From Candidatus Undinarchaeales archaeon (GTDB lineage Archaea > SpSt-1190 > JASMDC01): a stretch of 64,000 bases of DNA. This document shows, one piece after another, positions 16,098 to 24,143 of this stretch (positions are counted from its first letter, which is position 1; the number at the start of each line of letters is the position of its first letter). The position numbers and the translations under genes were made by a program. The notes beneath the pieces were generated by a model. That model was not told the origin of the DNA, made no database searches, and saw only the letters and a program-made list of their open reading frames with translations. The stretch is from assembly GCA_030753015.1 (NCBI GenBank), contig JASMDC010000014.1, forward strand, positions 1 to 64,000, in the 5' to 3' direction.

Positions 16098-17144
16098 TCA
16101 GTACCCGATCCCCATGTCGTTCTCGTAGAGTTCGAGCACCTTTTCCTTGTCGAGCCAGGCCGAGCACATGACCGTGTCGGCCCCTCCATAGGGGATCCAG
16201 ATCTTGTCGCCCGCGTCCACGGCACCGCATGAGAACACCACGTTGGGGACACCGAGCGTCGGGTGACCCTCAGCCTCGTAGGGCATGTCCGGTGAGAGGA
16301 TAGGCTCGGTGTATCTCCACGTGCATTCGAGGGTGTCAGCGTCGAGCATGGCCACACCCAGACGGTAGTTCTTCTCCGGGTCCACACCATGGTAGATGAC
16401 GAGCCAACCGTGGCGAGTACGGATGGGAGGCGCGTTAGCACCGATCTTCTCGCCCTCCCACTCCTGAGTGCCCATCTCCATGACGATCCCTGCATCATCC
16501 CAGTGGACCAGGTCGTCCGAGTAGGCCACGTGCATGGAAAGGTCGGTGTTCGGTCGGTGCATCATGGCATACCGCCCGTTGACCTTCTCGGGGAAGAGGA
16601 AGGCGTCCTTGTTGCGCACGCCTTCGAAGCCCTCGATATCCACAGGCCCCTTCTTGTCGAAGGTGTGGAAGTCCTTGGTCGTGGCCAGACAGATGTGATA
16701 GTGGAACCCGTCCTCCGGATCGTCCCTGTGCTTGAGACCCGTGTAGAGCACGGCGTACTCGTCGGACCCGGGTATCAGGGTCGCTCTCGGGTCCTCCACA
16801 CCGATGTAGTCGAAGTCGCTGTCGGGCAGCATCACAGGAGCCTCCGAGCGCTCGAGCACGGTGTGCCCGTCGGATGCCACAACGACACGCTCGAACCTCG
16901 AGCGGGAGTAATCGTTCCATCGGTCGAGATGTTCGGGTTCGGGGACATGGTCATTAAGGTCGGCATCTCCATCGAAGAGCTTGCCCGGTGCGCCCTGGTC
17001 GCGCACGAGCAGGAGATACCCATCGTCCCACTTGACCGCCGCAGCGTTGAAAACAACACCGGAGCGGAAGGGATCGTCCTCCACAGGCTCCAAGAACGGA
17101 TTATGTTCATCCCTCTCTAAGAGGGAGTCCTCGACCGATACCAT
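16098..17144 (-). CDS. GH130 mannoside phosphorylase-like glycosidase
   Basis: 348 aa, a five-bladed beta-propeller typical of GH130, which phosphorolyses or hydrolyses beta-mannosides. Family features: N-terminal NPFLEP..DPFRSGVVFNAAAV, the GVEDPR motif (YIGVEDPRATL), RNKDAFLFPEKV, the HHGVD-like YHGVDPEKNYRLGVAM, and a C-terminal HPTLGVPNVVFSCGAV...YGGADTV. The proton-donor region around the GVEDPR Asp is intact. The ATG at 17144 is preferred over the GTG at 17150 because AGGGGTG lies just upstream and TATA TATATA (17180-17185) gives a short leader. It is divergent from a GH2 gene, so the pair probably degrades mannose-containing oligosaccharides, with this enzyme releasing mannose-1-phosphate if it is a phosphorylase. 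Confidence 0.88.
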   Translation of the reverse strand: MVSVEDSLLERDEHNPFLEPVEDDPFRSGVVFNAAAVKWDDGYLLLVRDQGAPGKLFDGDADLNDHVPEPEHLDRWNDYSRSRFERVVVASDGHTVLERSEAPVMLPDSDFDYIGVEDPRATLIPGSDEYAVLYTGLKHRDDPEDGFHYHICLATTKDFHTFDKKGPVDIEGFEGVRNKDAFLFPEKVNGRYAMMHRPNTDLSMHVAYSDDLVHWDDAGIVMEMGTQEWEGEKIGANAPPIRTRHGWLVIYHGVDPEKNYRLGVAMLDADTLECTWRYTEPILSPDMPYEAEGHPTLGVPNVVFSCGAVDAGDKIWIPYGGADTVMCSAWLDKEKVLELYENDMGIGY

Positions 17145-17381
17145 GTACACCCCTGTGATTCCCGGCAGGGAAGCCTGCTTATATACATTTGCTCGTATGA
17201 TAACGGATACACTTCATCGACCGACATCGTTCCGAGCGAAGAACTCGATTATCAATGAAGGAAAGTACCACTTCCCCCCTCCCAATACCACCCTGCCGGT
17301 TAACCAGAAAGCTTTTAAGGGACCTGTCTTGCCGTTTTTCACTGAGACATCGAGCCGCGGTTCGATATTAGGGGACTGTAC

Positions 17382-19622
17382 ATGGAAGTCGAACGGGACA
17401 TCGTCGAAGAGACATCCCTTGAAGGGGAGTGGGCCTATCGCACTGACCGCTTCCATCTCGGCGGGTTGCGTGGGTATGCCCGCGAGGGATTCAATGACGA
17501 TGGCTGGGACACCATGAAGATCCCCTCGAACTGGTACCGAGAAGGGCTGGACCACTCCGGGACCGTTTGGTTCCGTCACGGTTTCGACATGCCCGAACGT
17601 GAGGACGGTGCCCGCTATCATCTCGTGTTCAAAAGCGTCGACTACAAGGCCGATGTGACCCTCAACGGCGAGAAACTCGGTTCCCACGAGGGCTACTTCG
17701 ACGAGTTCTCCTATGACGTCACCGACGTGATTAAGGACGAGAACTCTCTGGCCGTGCGCGTGGACTCACCAAAAGAGCCGTTCTTCTCCTACATAACCGG
17801 CAAGAAGTACATCAAGGGCGTGCTGGACCAGTGGGACTGCCGGCCCGGCGGGCTCGATCCCTTCAGGGGTCGGGACGCCAACACCGGCGGCATCTGGCGC
17901 GACGTGACCATCAAGCGTACGGGCGACTATGTCCTCGGCGACGTCAAGCTCACCCCGACGATCCGGGAAAGTGGCGCCGACATGTCGGTCACGGTCCCCA
18001 TCAAGGCCTACCGGGACGGGGAGACGACCGTCCGTGTACGCCTCACCCCCAAGAACTTCGAGGGCGAATCGTACGAGATCGAACAGACCGTCGATGTCAA
18101 GGAGGGCGAGAACGAGGCCAGGTTCGACATGTCCATGAACGGGGCCAAGAAATGGTGGACCTGGGACATGGGCGACCCAAACCTCTACAACTATGAGGTG
18201 GCCGTCGTCGACGGCGGGCGAGTATCCGACCGTGATACGGGCAATATCGGCGTACGTGAGTTCGAACAGCGCGAGGACGGCGGATGGTACCTTAACGGTA
18301 AGCCCCTCTTCGTGCGCGGTACCAACTACATCTCGACACAATGGATGAGCGAGGGCCCGTCCTTCTACGATCGCGACTTCGAGCTCCTCAGGAAGGCCAA
18401 CATGAACGGCGTGCGTGTTCACGCCCACATCGAGGACGACTCGTTCTACGACCGATGCGACGAGAACGGCATCCTCGTGTGGCAGGACTTCATCCTCCAA
18501 TGGAACTATGACCCCAAGCTCCAGGACAGGGCCGTAGGTATGATGCGCAAGATGGTCAGGAATCTGTACAACCATCCGTCCGTGATGGTGTACGCCTGTC
18601 ACAACGAGCCCATCTCCGTCGACAACATCGGGGACATGCTCGGATTCGTCTGGGAATCTTTGGGTTTCGGCCGTAAGACCGACAGCCCCGAGGAGGAGCA
18701 GCATCGACGGAACACGCTCATGGGTGCCCTGGACGGACGACACTGGCTGGTTCAGAAGGGTGTCGAGGAGTTCGATGAGGCCCTTCGTTCGGCTGCTGTT
18801 GAAGAGGATCCCACGCGGCTCGTAAAGGTCTCGTCCCCAACGACCGAGCACAAGTACTTCGGCTGGTACACGGGCGACTATCACCAGTTCCGTGAGGACG
18901 CGGCCAATGCCGAGCCCATCATCAGCGAGTTCGGTGCCCAGGGTCTCCCGGACATGGAGACCATGCGCCGGATATTCTCAGAGAAGGAGATGGAGCCCAC
19001 CAACTGGAACTACGCCAGGTCTTGGATGCCCAAGGACTTCCAACCGCTCCAGACCCACATGATCGCCGGTATCGAAAAGGGTGAATCCATAGAGGAGTTC
19101 GTCGCTAACTCGCAGGATTACCAGGCGCGCGTGAACAAGTTCGCCATCGAGAACTATCGCCGCCACAAGCACGAGCCCGTGACCGCGCTCTTCCAGTTCA
19201 TGTTCGTTGACTGTTGGGAGGATGCCATCACCTGGTCGCTCGTCGACTACGACCGGCGCCCGAAGCAGGCGTTCGAAGCCGTGGCCACCGCCTACCAGCC
19301 CGTGCTCGTCTCTGCCGATCAGGAGCATGAAAAGGTCAGGCTCGGGGATCGCATCGAGGTGCCCCTCTGGGTGACGAACGACCTCTACAAGGCGTACAGC
19401 GGCGCGTCACTGCGCGCGACGCTCGTTGACGCAGAAGGGAACGTTGTCAAGGAGCAGGAGTCCGTCATCGATGTCGATGAGAGCTCATCCAATGCTTTCG
19501 GTTCCCTGAAGTGGACGCCCGAGGCCGCCGGGGACTACAAACTAAGGCTTGAACTCGAAAAAGAGGGCGAGGTCCTGTCCCGCAACGAGTACGACTACGC
19601 GGTCAAAGAGCCAACTGCTTAG
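17382..19622 (+). CDS. GH2 family glycoside hydrolase, beta-mannosidase-like
   Basis: 746 aa with the GH2 domain order: jelly-roll sugar-binding domain (about 10-180, including SGTVWFRHGFDMP and GGIWRDVTIKRTG), an Ig-like domain (about 185-290), a TIM barrel (about 295-600) and a C-terminal beta domain (about 635-746). The acid/base is the Glu in YACHNEP (about 409) and the nucleophile the Glu in IISEFGAQG (about 510). No signal peptide, so probably cytosolic and fed by imported oligosaccharides. The pairing with the divergent GH130 gene favours beta-mannosidase over beta-galactosidase or beta-glucuronidase. A TTTTAAG element near 17312-17320 would give a leader of about 40 nt. Confidence 0.88.
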   Translation: MEVERDIVEETSLEGEWAYRTDRFHLGGLRGYAREGFNDDGWDTMKIPSNWYREGLDHSGTVWFRHGFDMPEREDGARYHLVFKSVDYKADVTLNGEKLGSHEGYFDEFSYDVTDVIKDENSLAVRVDSPKEPFFSYITGKKYIKGVLDQWDCRPGGLDPFRGRDANTGGIWRDVTIKRTGDYVLGDVKLTPTIRESGADMSVTVPIKAYRDGETTVRVRLTPKNFEGESYEIEQTVDVKEGENEARFDMSMNGAKKWWTWDMGDPNLYNYEVAVVDGGRVSDRDTGNIGVREFEQREDGGWYLNGKPLFVRGTNYISTQWMSEGPSFYDRDFELLRKANMNGVRVHAHIEDDSFYDRCDENGILVWQDFILQWNYDPKLQDRAVGMMRKMVRNLYNHPSVMVYACHNEPISVDNIGDMLGFVWESLGFGRKTDSPEEEQHRRNTLMGALDGRHWLVQKGVEEFDEALRSAAVEEDPTRLVKVSSPTTEHKYFGWYTGDYHQFREDAANAEPIISEFGAQGLPDMETMRRIFSEKEMEPTNWNYARSWMPKDFQPLQTHMIAGIEKGESIEEFVANSQDYQARVNKFAIENYRRHKHEPVTALFQFMFVDCWEDAITWSLVDYDRRPKQAFEAVATAYQPVLVSADQEHEKVRLGDRIEVPLWVTNDLYKAYSGASLRATLVDAEGNVVKEQESVIDVDESSSNAFGSLKWTPEAAGDYKLRLELEKEGEVLSRNEYDYAVKEPTA

Positions 19623-19629
19623 GACGCTG

Positions 19630-20175
19630 TCACGTCCGTGACATGGCTTTCTTCTTGTTCAGTGCGGCGTCGAAGGTCGATGAAAGGAGGTCCTGGTTTA
19701 TGGCAGCACTACCGTCCGGCTTCAGCTCGATGAGCCCCATCTTGTAGAGCACGGCCACGACGTACCCGCACTTCTCCTGGTCCATGCCCAGCGCCTCGGA
19801 GAGCTCCACGAGCGTCGACCGACCGAAATGACCGAAATAGGCGAACACGATCTTCTGGATAGAAGGCTGTCGCTCCGGGTTCTTGACGGTCGACATGATA
19901 TGCTGGACCGCCCCCCGGATATCCTTGGAGTAGTTCTCCTTCCACTCTTCCGGGAAGAGCTCCTTGTACAGTTTCATCCCCTTGTCGGTGAGAGTATAGA
20001 AGTTATCATCCTTGATGACGACGCCCTCGTTCCGAAGGACGCTCAGCGCTCGAGAAACAGATGCATAGCCGCTCTCCCTGCGGTTCGGAGCGTACTCCTC
20101 GACTATGTCGCCGACGATCTTGCGGGATATTCCGAGGCTCCTGATGACGTGACGTTGAACCGTTCCAAGCCGCAT
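19630..20175 (-). CDS. Double winged-helix transcriptional regulator
   Basis: 181 aa with two apparent winged-helix units. The first (about 5-75) includes GYASVSRALSVLRNEGVVIKDDNFYTLTDKG with a recognition helix and wing. The second (about 95-170) includes TLVELSEALGMDQEKCGYVVAVLYKMGLIEL. No ligand domain is seen. The ATG at 20175 has GGTGG 4 nt upstream; the ORF-track start at 20193 lacks one. It follows the GH2 gene tail to tail and may control the sugar genes, but direct evidence is limited to the palindrome just upstream of its own start, which suggests autoregulation. Confidence 0.7.
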   Translation of the reverse strand: MRLGTVQRHVIRSLGISRKIVGDIVEEYAPNRRESGYASVSRALSVLRNEGVVIKDDNFYTLTDKGMKLYKELFPEEWKENYSKDIRGAVQHIMSTVKNPERQPSIQKIVFAYFGHFGRSTLVELSEALGMDQEKCGYVVAVLYKMGLIELKPDGSAAINQDLLSSTFDAALNKKKAMSRT

Positions 20176-20187
20176 GGTACCACCTGT

Positions 20188-20200
20188 TAACAATGTGTTA
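20188..20200. promoter_or_regulatory. Palindromic operator candidate upstream of the double-wHTH gene
   Basis: TAACA-ATG-TGTTA is a perfect 5-bp inverted repeat with a 3-bp spacer. It lies between the putative TATA (TTTAAATTC on the minus strand, about 20233-20242) and the ATG at 20175, so a bound regulator would block transcription. Confidence 0.45.
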
Positions 20201-20354
20201 TAGTGCCGTTACAGAAACGTTATGTTATTTGAATTTAAAGCTCAGACGACACCTTTTCCTTCACCCCCCAAGGTGAGGCGGCCACCCCCCAGGTACGCAC
20301 CTTGATGAGCGGGAACACAATCCGGTGAGACATCCCGGGACGGAGGTTGGGAAC

Positions 20355-20819
20355 ATGAAGACCGAGCAGTTATTAGAGTCCATCAAGAAAGCGTTCAGCG
20401 AAAGTGAATTCACCATGGCAGAGCTTCTAGATGCCATGTTCGACGAGTCAGACAAACCGCGTTCTAACACGAGCGAGTACCGTGCGATCATGCACGCGCT
20501 GCTCGCGATCGAGAAGTACGGTGGTATCAAGTCCCGCAAGATCGGGTCCATCAAGCACTATTCGCTCCCAGAGTACAAGCGGCCCAGCGAGCGCCCCAAG
20601 CGCAACCACGCTGATGAATACATGCGTATCCGCGAGATGGTCATCGAAGGCCTCCGGACAGGAAAGATCCCCATGTTCGGTGCCAATAAGGACGATCTCA
20701 GGGCGCTGCGCTACATCCAGGACAACATCGTCGAGCTAGTGCAGCGGGTGAACGCTCCGTACCAGCGTATCCAAGTCAGGCGGACGCCCCTGTACCTCGA
20801 GCTCAATCCCGTGATGTGA
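20355..20819 (+). CDS. Hypothetical soluble helical protein
   Basis: 154 aa. The N-terminal 75 residues are helical (TEQLLESIKKAFSESEFTMAELLDAMF) and could form a winged-helix-like unit ending in IKSRKIGSIKHYSLP. The C-terminal half is basic with two helices and a short strand pair (YQRIQVRRTPLYLEL). I do not recognise it. The start at 20355 is well supported by a strong GGAGGT 7 nt upstream; the ORF-track start at 20325 precedes that site. It has its own short transcription unit. The basic charge would suit nucleic-acid binding, which is only inference. Confidence 0.6.
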   Translation: MKTEQLLESIKKAFSESEFTMAELLDAMFDESDKPRSNTSEYRAIMHALLAIEKYGGIKSRKIGSIKHYSLPEYKRPSERPKRNHADEYMRIREMVIEGLRTGKIPMFGANKDDLRALRYIQDNIVELVQRVNAPYQRIQVRRTPLYLELNPVM

Positions 20820-20915
20820 AGGGGTACACCCCCTTCCTCGCGAGACCCCGTGAGAACCATTATAAACTAGCAGGCTTGCGACCGGTCCCTGTACTCGATA
20901 TACCGGTCGTAAGCC

Positions 20916-21701
20916 ATGGTCGATCCTTCGCTACTCCTCATTCGCGGCATCGCCGGCGCTGCCATGGTGCTCACCGTGACCGCGCTCGCCGAGCGTGCAG
21001 GCCCACGTGTGGCAGGGGTCCTCATGGCCTTCCCCACCATGACGGCCATCAACCTTCATTTCATCGGGCTCTCTCACGATGCGACCTTTGCTGCGGAGAG
21101 CGCGACATGGAACCCCGTCGGGCTCACGGCCGACGTGTTCTTCGTTCTAGCATACGTCGCTTGTTGCCGACTCGCAACGGGGAACTCACGAAGGACAGAA
21201 GTGGCGATCGCGCTCATCGGAGCGCTTGCCGTACTGGTCACCTCCGTGTGGACGCTCGAGGCGATCGCTCCTGCTGCATTCATGGGCCGGCTTGCCGTCC
21301 TCGCATTCGCCATCGGTGTCCTTGCATTTCTCACACGCGACATCCCCGATAAGTCCACGACCTTGGTAGGCAGGGGTGCACTCGTCCCTCGCGCGCTCTT
21401 CGCAGGACTCGTCGTGGCGGGTGTCACACTGGCGGCCGATATGCTGGGCCCTGCCTGGGGCGGGCTCCTCTCCGCGTTCCCCGGCACTATCCTTCCGGTG
21501 CTCGTCCTCCTCCATCTGGCCCATGGCCACGAGGTCACGGATTCCGTCGTGAAGCACTCCTGGTCAGGATTCTCATCCACAGGCGTGTACGCGTTCATGA
21601 TAGCGAACCTCTACCCGGTATGGGGCGTGTGGGCCGGGACGGCCACCTCTCTAGTAGGTGCCACCCTTGTAGCACTGGTCCTGAACCTCATCCGCAAGTG
21701 A
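20916..21701 (+). CDS. Polytopic membrane protein with internal duplication (DUF3147-like)
   Basis: 261 aa, nearly all hydrophobic, about 8 transmembrane helices. It has two related halves. The first contains GPRVAGVLMAFPTMTAI and the second GPAWGGLLSAFPGTILP, the GPxxGGxLxAFP motif repeated in the DUF3147/DUF3147-related membrane family of unknown function. The internal repeat suggests an inverted or parallel duplicated transporter-like fold. A TTATAAAC box at about 20859-20866 implies a leader of about 27 nt. The following gene starts 38 nt downstream but has its own TATA. Confidence 0.65.
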   Translation: MVDPSLLLIRGIAGAAMVLTVTALAERAGPRVAGVLMAFPTMTAINLHFIGLSHDATFAAESATWNPVGLTADVFFVLAYVACCRLATGNSRRTEVAIALIGALAVLVTSVWTLEAIAPAAFMGRLAVLAFAIGVLAFLTRDIPDKSTTLVGRGALVPRALFAGLVVAGVTLAADMLGPAWGGLLSAFPGTILPVLVLLHLAHGHEVTDSVVKHSWSGFSSTGVYAFMIANLYPVWGVWAGTATSLVGATLVALVLNLIRK

Positions 21702-21739
21702 GGTATTTTTAAACCATAATGGTCCTTTCAGAGGGCACC

Positions 21740-22723
21740 GTGGCAGGGGAGAAGAAGGATTCGACGGACGAGGAAATCGAACTGAAGTCCAAGGATTCCA
21801 AGAAGGAACCAGGGGACAAGGAGTCGACCTCTAAGACTGAGGATTCGTCCAAGAAGACCGATAAAGAGGAAAAGGAGGCCACTCCTGAGGAAGAGGAGAA
21901 GGGCCAGGAAGAAGAAGAGGTGCCAAAGAAGAAGAAGGCTCGGAAGAAGAAGAAGGCTCCGAAGAAGGAGAAGGAACCCGTCGAAGCCCCGCCTAAGAAA
22001 GAAGAGGAAGAGGCCGTCGTCGAGTTGCCGATCGGGCGCATCATCTTCTACATAATCATCACGGTCCTTGCTGTATCCCTCATCCTCAAGGCATCCCCCC
22101 AGCTACGAACGGTCAGGTGCGACTATCTGGCTGACGACCCGGAGATGTGTTTACTCGATTCAGCTCTCGTGCTCGAGGACATCTCGCTCTGCAAGTCGAT
22201 CACGGACAAGGACGTGATCAATCAGTGCTACCGTACGCTTTCCTTCATCAAACAGGACATCGAGCCATGCAAACTGCTCGAAGAGACATCGGAACGGGAT
22301 GCATGTGTCGCGAACGTGGCACTGACGCTAAAGGACGTGAGCTTGTGCGCCGAGTCGGTCAACGTATCAGAGCAGGACCGCTGTACGACCAACGTCGCCA
22401 TGGAGAAGAAGGACCCGACACTCTGTTCAGGTGTGAAGGACCTGGGGCTCAGGACCACGTGCGAGGCAACTGTCTCTCAGAACCTGGACCTCTGTGAGCT
22501 CATCATAACAGGCCAGCGCGACTTCTGCATGCGCCACATAGCAACACGGACGGTCCAGCCAAAGCTGTGCCAGCGCATCAACGATAACTGGTACCGTGAC
22601 ATGTGCTATGGGTTCCTTGCCGTCGAGATGGCTGATCGCACCGTATGTGAGAGCATCATCTCCGCCTCGTACAAGGAGCGCTGCCTGGCGGCGTTCAACC
22701 AGGACGTGCTGACTCCGCCCTGA
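21740..22723 (+). CDS. Membrane protein with Lys/Glu-rich N-terminus and Cys-repeat ectodomain
   Basis: 327 aa. Residues 1-95 are a low-complexity charged region (KKKKARKKKKAPKKEKEP and Glu runs), probably cytosolic. One membrane helix follows (GRIIFYIIITVLAVSLIL). The remaining 220 residues are about nine repeats of roughly 25 residues with paired cysteines, such as CKSITDKDVINQCYRTL, CKLLEETSERDACVANV, CAESVNVSEQDRCTTNV and CQRINDNWYRDMCYGF. The pattern C-x(8-12)-RD-x-C suggests disulfide-linked helical hairpins outside the cell. A related exported protein is encoded at 60648-61517. I use the GTG at 21740 because the TTTTTAAA box at 21706-21713 excludes the upstream ATG at 21719 from the transcript. 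Function unknown. Confidence 0.7.
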   Translation: MAGEKKDSTDEEIELKSKDSKKEPGDKESTSKTEDSSKKTDKEEKEATPEEEEKGQEEEEVPKKKKARKKKKAPKKEKEPVEAPPKKEEEEAVVELPIGRIIFYIIITVLAVSLILKASPQLRTVRCDYLADDPEMCLLDSALVLEDISLCKSITDKDVINQCYRTLSFIKQDIEPCKLLEETSERDACVANVALTLKDVSLCAESVNVSEQDRCTTNVAMEKKDPTLCSGVKDLGLRTTCEATVSQNLDLCELIITGQRDFCMRHIATRTVQPKLCQRINDNWYRDMCYGFLAVEMADRTVCESIISASYKERCLAAFNQDVLTPP

Positions 22724-22780
22724 GCGCGCTCATCCTTCACGAGGATGGGTTTTTATGTCTTCCAGCTCAAGCGCCGTCCT

Positions 22781-24004
22781 ATGGCCGCCCAGAGGCTCTA
22801 TGAGGACGATCCCTTCGGCGATAGCTTCACAGCACATGTCGTCGCTCTAGGAAAGGAAGGTGTAGTGCTCGATCGGACGCTCTTCCACCCCCAGGGAGGC
22901 GGACAGCCGGGTGACACCGGTACGCTCGTCTGGAAGGACGGAGAGACGACCGTTGTCGACGCCCAGGAATCGGGTGATGACGTCATCCATGTCCTTGGAC
23001 CCGACACTACTCCACCACCCGAGGGCACAGAGGTCACAGGCCGCATCGACATGGTCAGGAGAAGGGCCCTCATGCGTGCGCACACGGGCGAACATGTGCT
23101 CTTCCGTGCCATCGACAAGGTCACCAAGGGTGAGGCTGCGGTCAGCAAGATCGCGCTGGAGGAGGATGGTGGGAAGCTCTTCGTAGAGGGACATGACCTC
23201 GACTGGCCTGTCATTGCACAATCCCTGTTACAGGCGAACGACGCCGTGCTCAGTGACATAGCCGTTCATACCGAACTGTTACCCAAGGAGAAGGTCCTTG
23301 GCCAGCATCCCGATGCCCGCATCAAGGTCGAGCGCATAAAGGGCGATGTCGCCCGCGTTGTCGTTGTCGACGGTTTCGACGCAGCTGCGTGCTCCGGAAC
23401 CCATCTCAGGTCGACGGGAGAGATCGGCGCCATCGCCATCACGGGCAGGAACCGGACAGGCGGCAGTACCATTCTAAGCTTCCTCACAGGCGAGCGTGCC
23501 CGATCACACCTCATCGAGGCGACATGTCGGGTCGGTGAGCTCAGTGAACTGCTCAGTGCGGACCTCGAGCGTTTGAGGCCTACGATCGAGAACCTCATCA
23601 CCGAGAAGGAGGCGCTCTGGTCACGCTACAAGAGCGCGTCCAGCCATCTGGCACGGCTCAAGCTCGAACATATGGAGCCCGTGGAGATGTCAGGTCTGAA
23701 GCTCTACTGCGAGGTCCTTCCCCTCAAGCGTGAGGAGGTCATCAAGACCGTGAACCGTCTTATCGCGGGTCAGAGAACGGTCGCCCTCCTCGCCAGCGAT
23801 GATGAGAAGCCCTTCCTCGCTTTCGGATCCTCGGACGACGCTGGCGTCGACGTCTCCCCGGTCCTTCGCCAGGCCTGCTCGCTCCTTGGGGGCGGAGGTG
23901 GTGGGAAGCCGACGTTCGCCAGCGGTGGGGGCAAGTCCAGCGAACACCTCGACGATGCCATGGAGCTTGCGCGCAGCCTGATCGAGGAACAGGCATCCTC
24001 TTAG
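22781..24004 (+). CDS. alaX: Alanyl-tRNA editing protein (AlaX-L type, with DHHA1 domain)
   Basis: 407 aa. It hydrolyses Ser- or Gly-mischarged tRNA-Ala in trans. The N-terminal part resembles the AlaRS second-additional domain (FHPQGGGQPGDTG), followed by zinc ligands HTGEH (101-105) and CSGTH (about 200-205), i.e. the HxxxH plus CxxxH set is intact. A coiled-coil linker (LEVERLRPTIENL-like) leads to a C-terminal DHHA1/C-Ala domain with the glycine-rich GGGGGGKPTFASGGG. Length and layout match long AlaX rather than full AlaRS, as the aminoacylation domain is absent. The ATG at 22781 is 27 nt from the TTTTTAT box and therefore leaderless; the upstream ATG at 22745 lies within the promoter. 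Confidence 0.92.
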   Translation: MAAQRLYEDDPFGDSFTAHVVALGKEGVVLDRTLFHPQGGGQPGDTGTLVWKDGETTVVDAQESGDDVIHVLGPDTTPPPEGTEVTGRIDMVRRRALMRAHTGEHVLFRAIDKVTKGEAAVSKIALEEDGGKLFVEGHDLDWPVIAQSLLQANDAVLSDIAVHTELLPKEKVLGQHPDARIKVERIKGDVARVVVVDGFDAAACSGTHLRSTGEIGAIAITGRNRTGGSTILSFLTGERARSHLIEATCRVGELSELLSADLERLRPTIENLITEKEALWSRYKSASSHLARLKLEHMEPVEMSGLKLYCEVLPLKREEVIKTVNRLIAGQRTVALLASDDEKPFLAFGSSDDAGVDVSPVLRQACSLLGGGGGGKPTFASGGGKSSEHLDDAMELARSLIEEQASS

Positions 24005-24143
24005 GTCACGACGCGACCATCAGAATCCTCGAAGGTGCGCTCGAAACTGCACGGTTGGGGCAAAAGGAGAGTCTCGACGCGTTGCGTCGTCTTCGGGCAG
24101 CCATGAGCCAAGCTATTTAATTGTGTGGCCTGCACGCGCGCCC

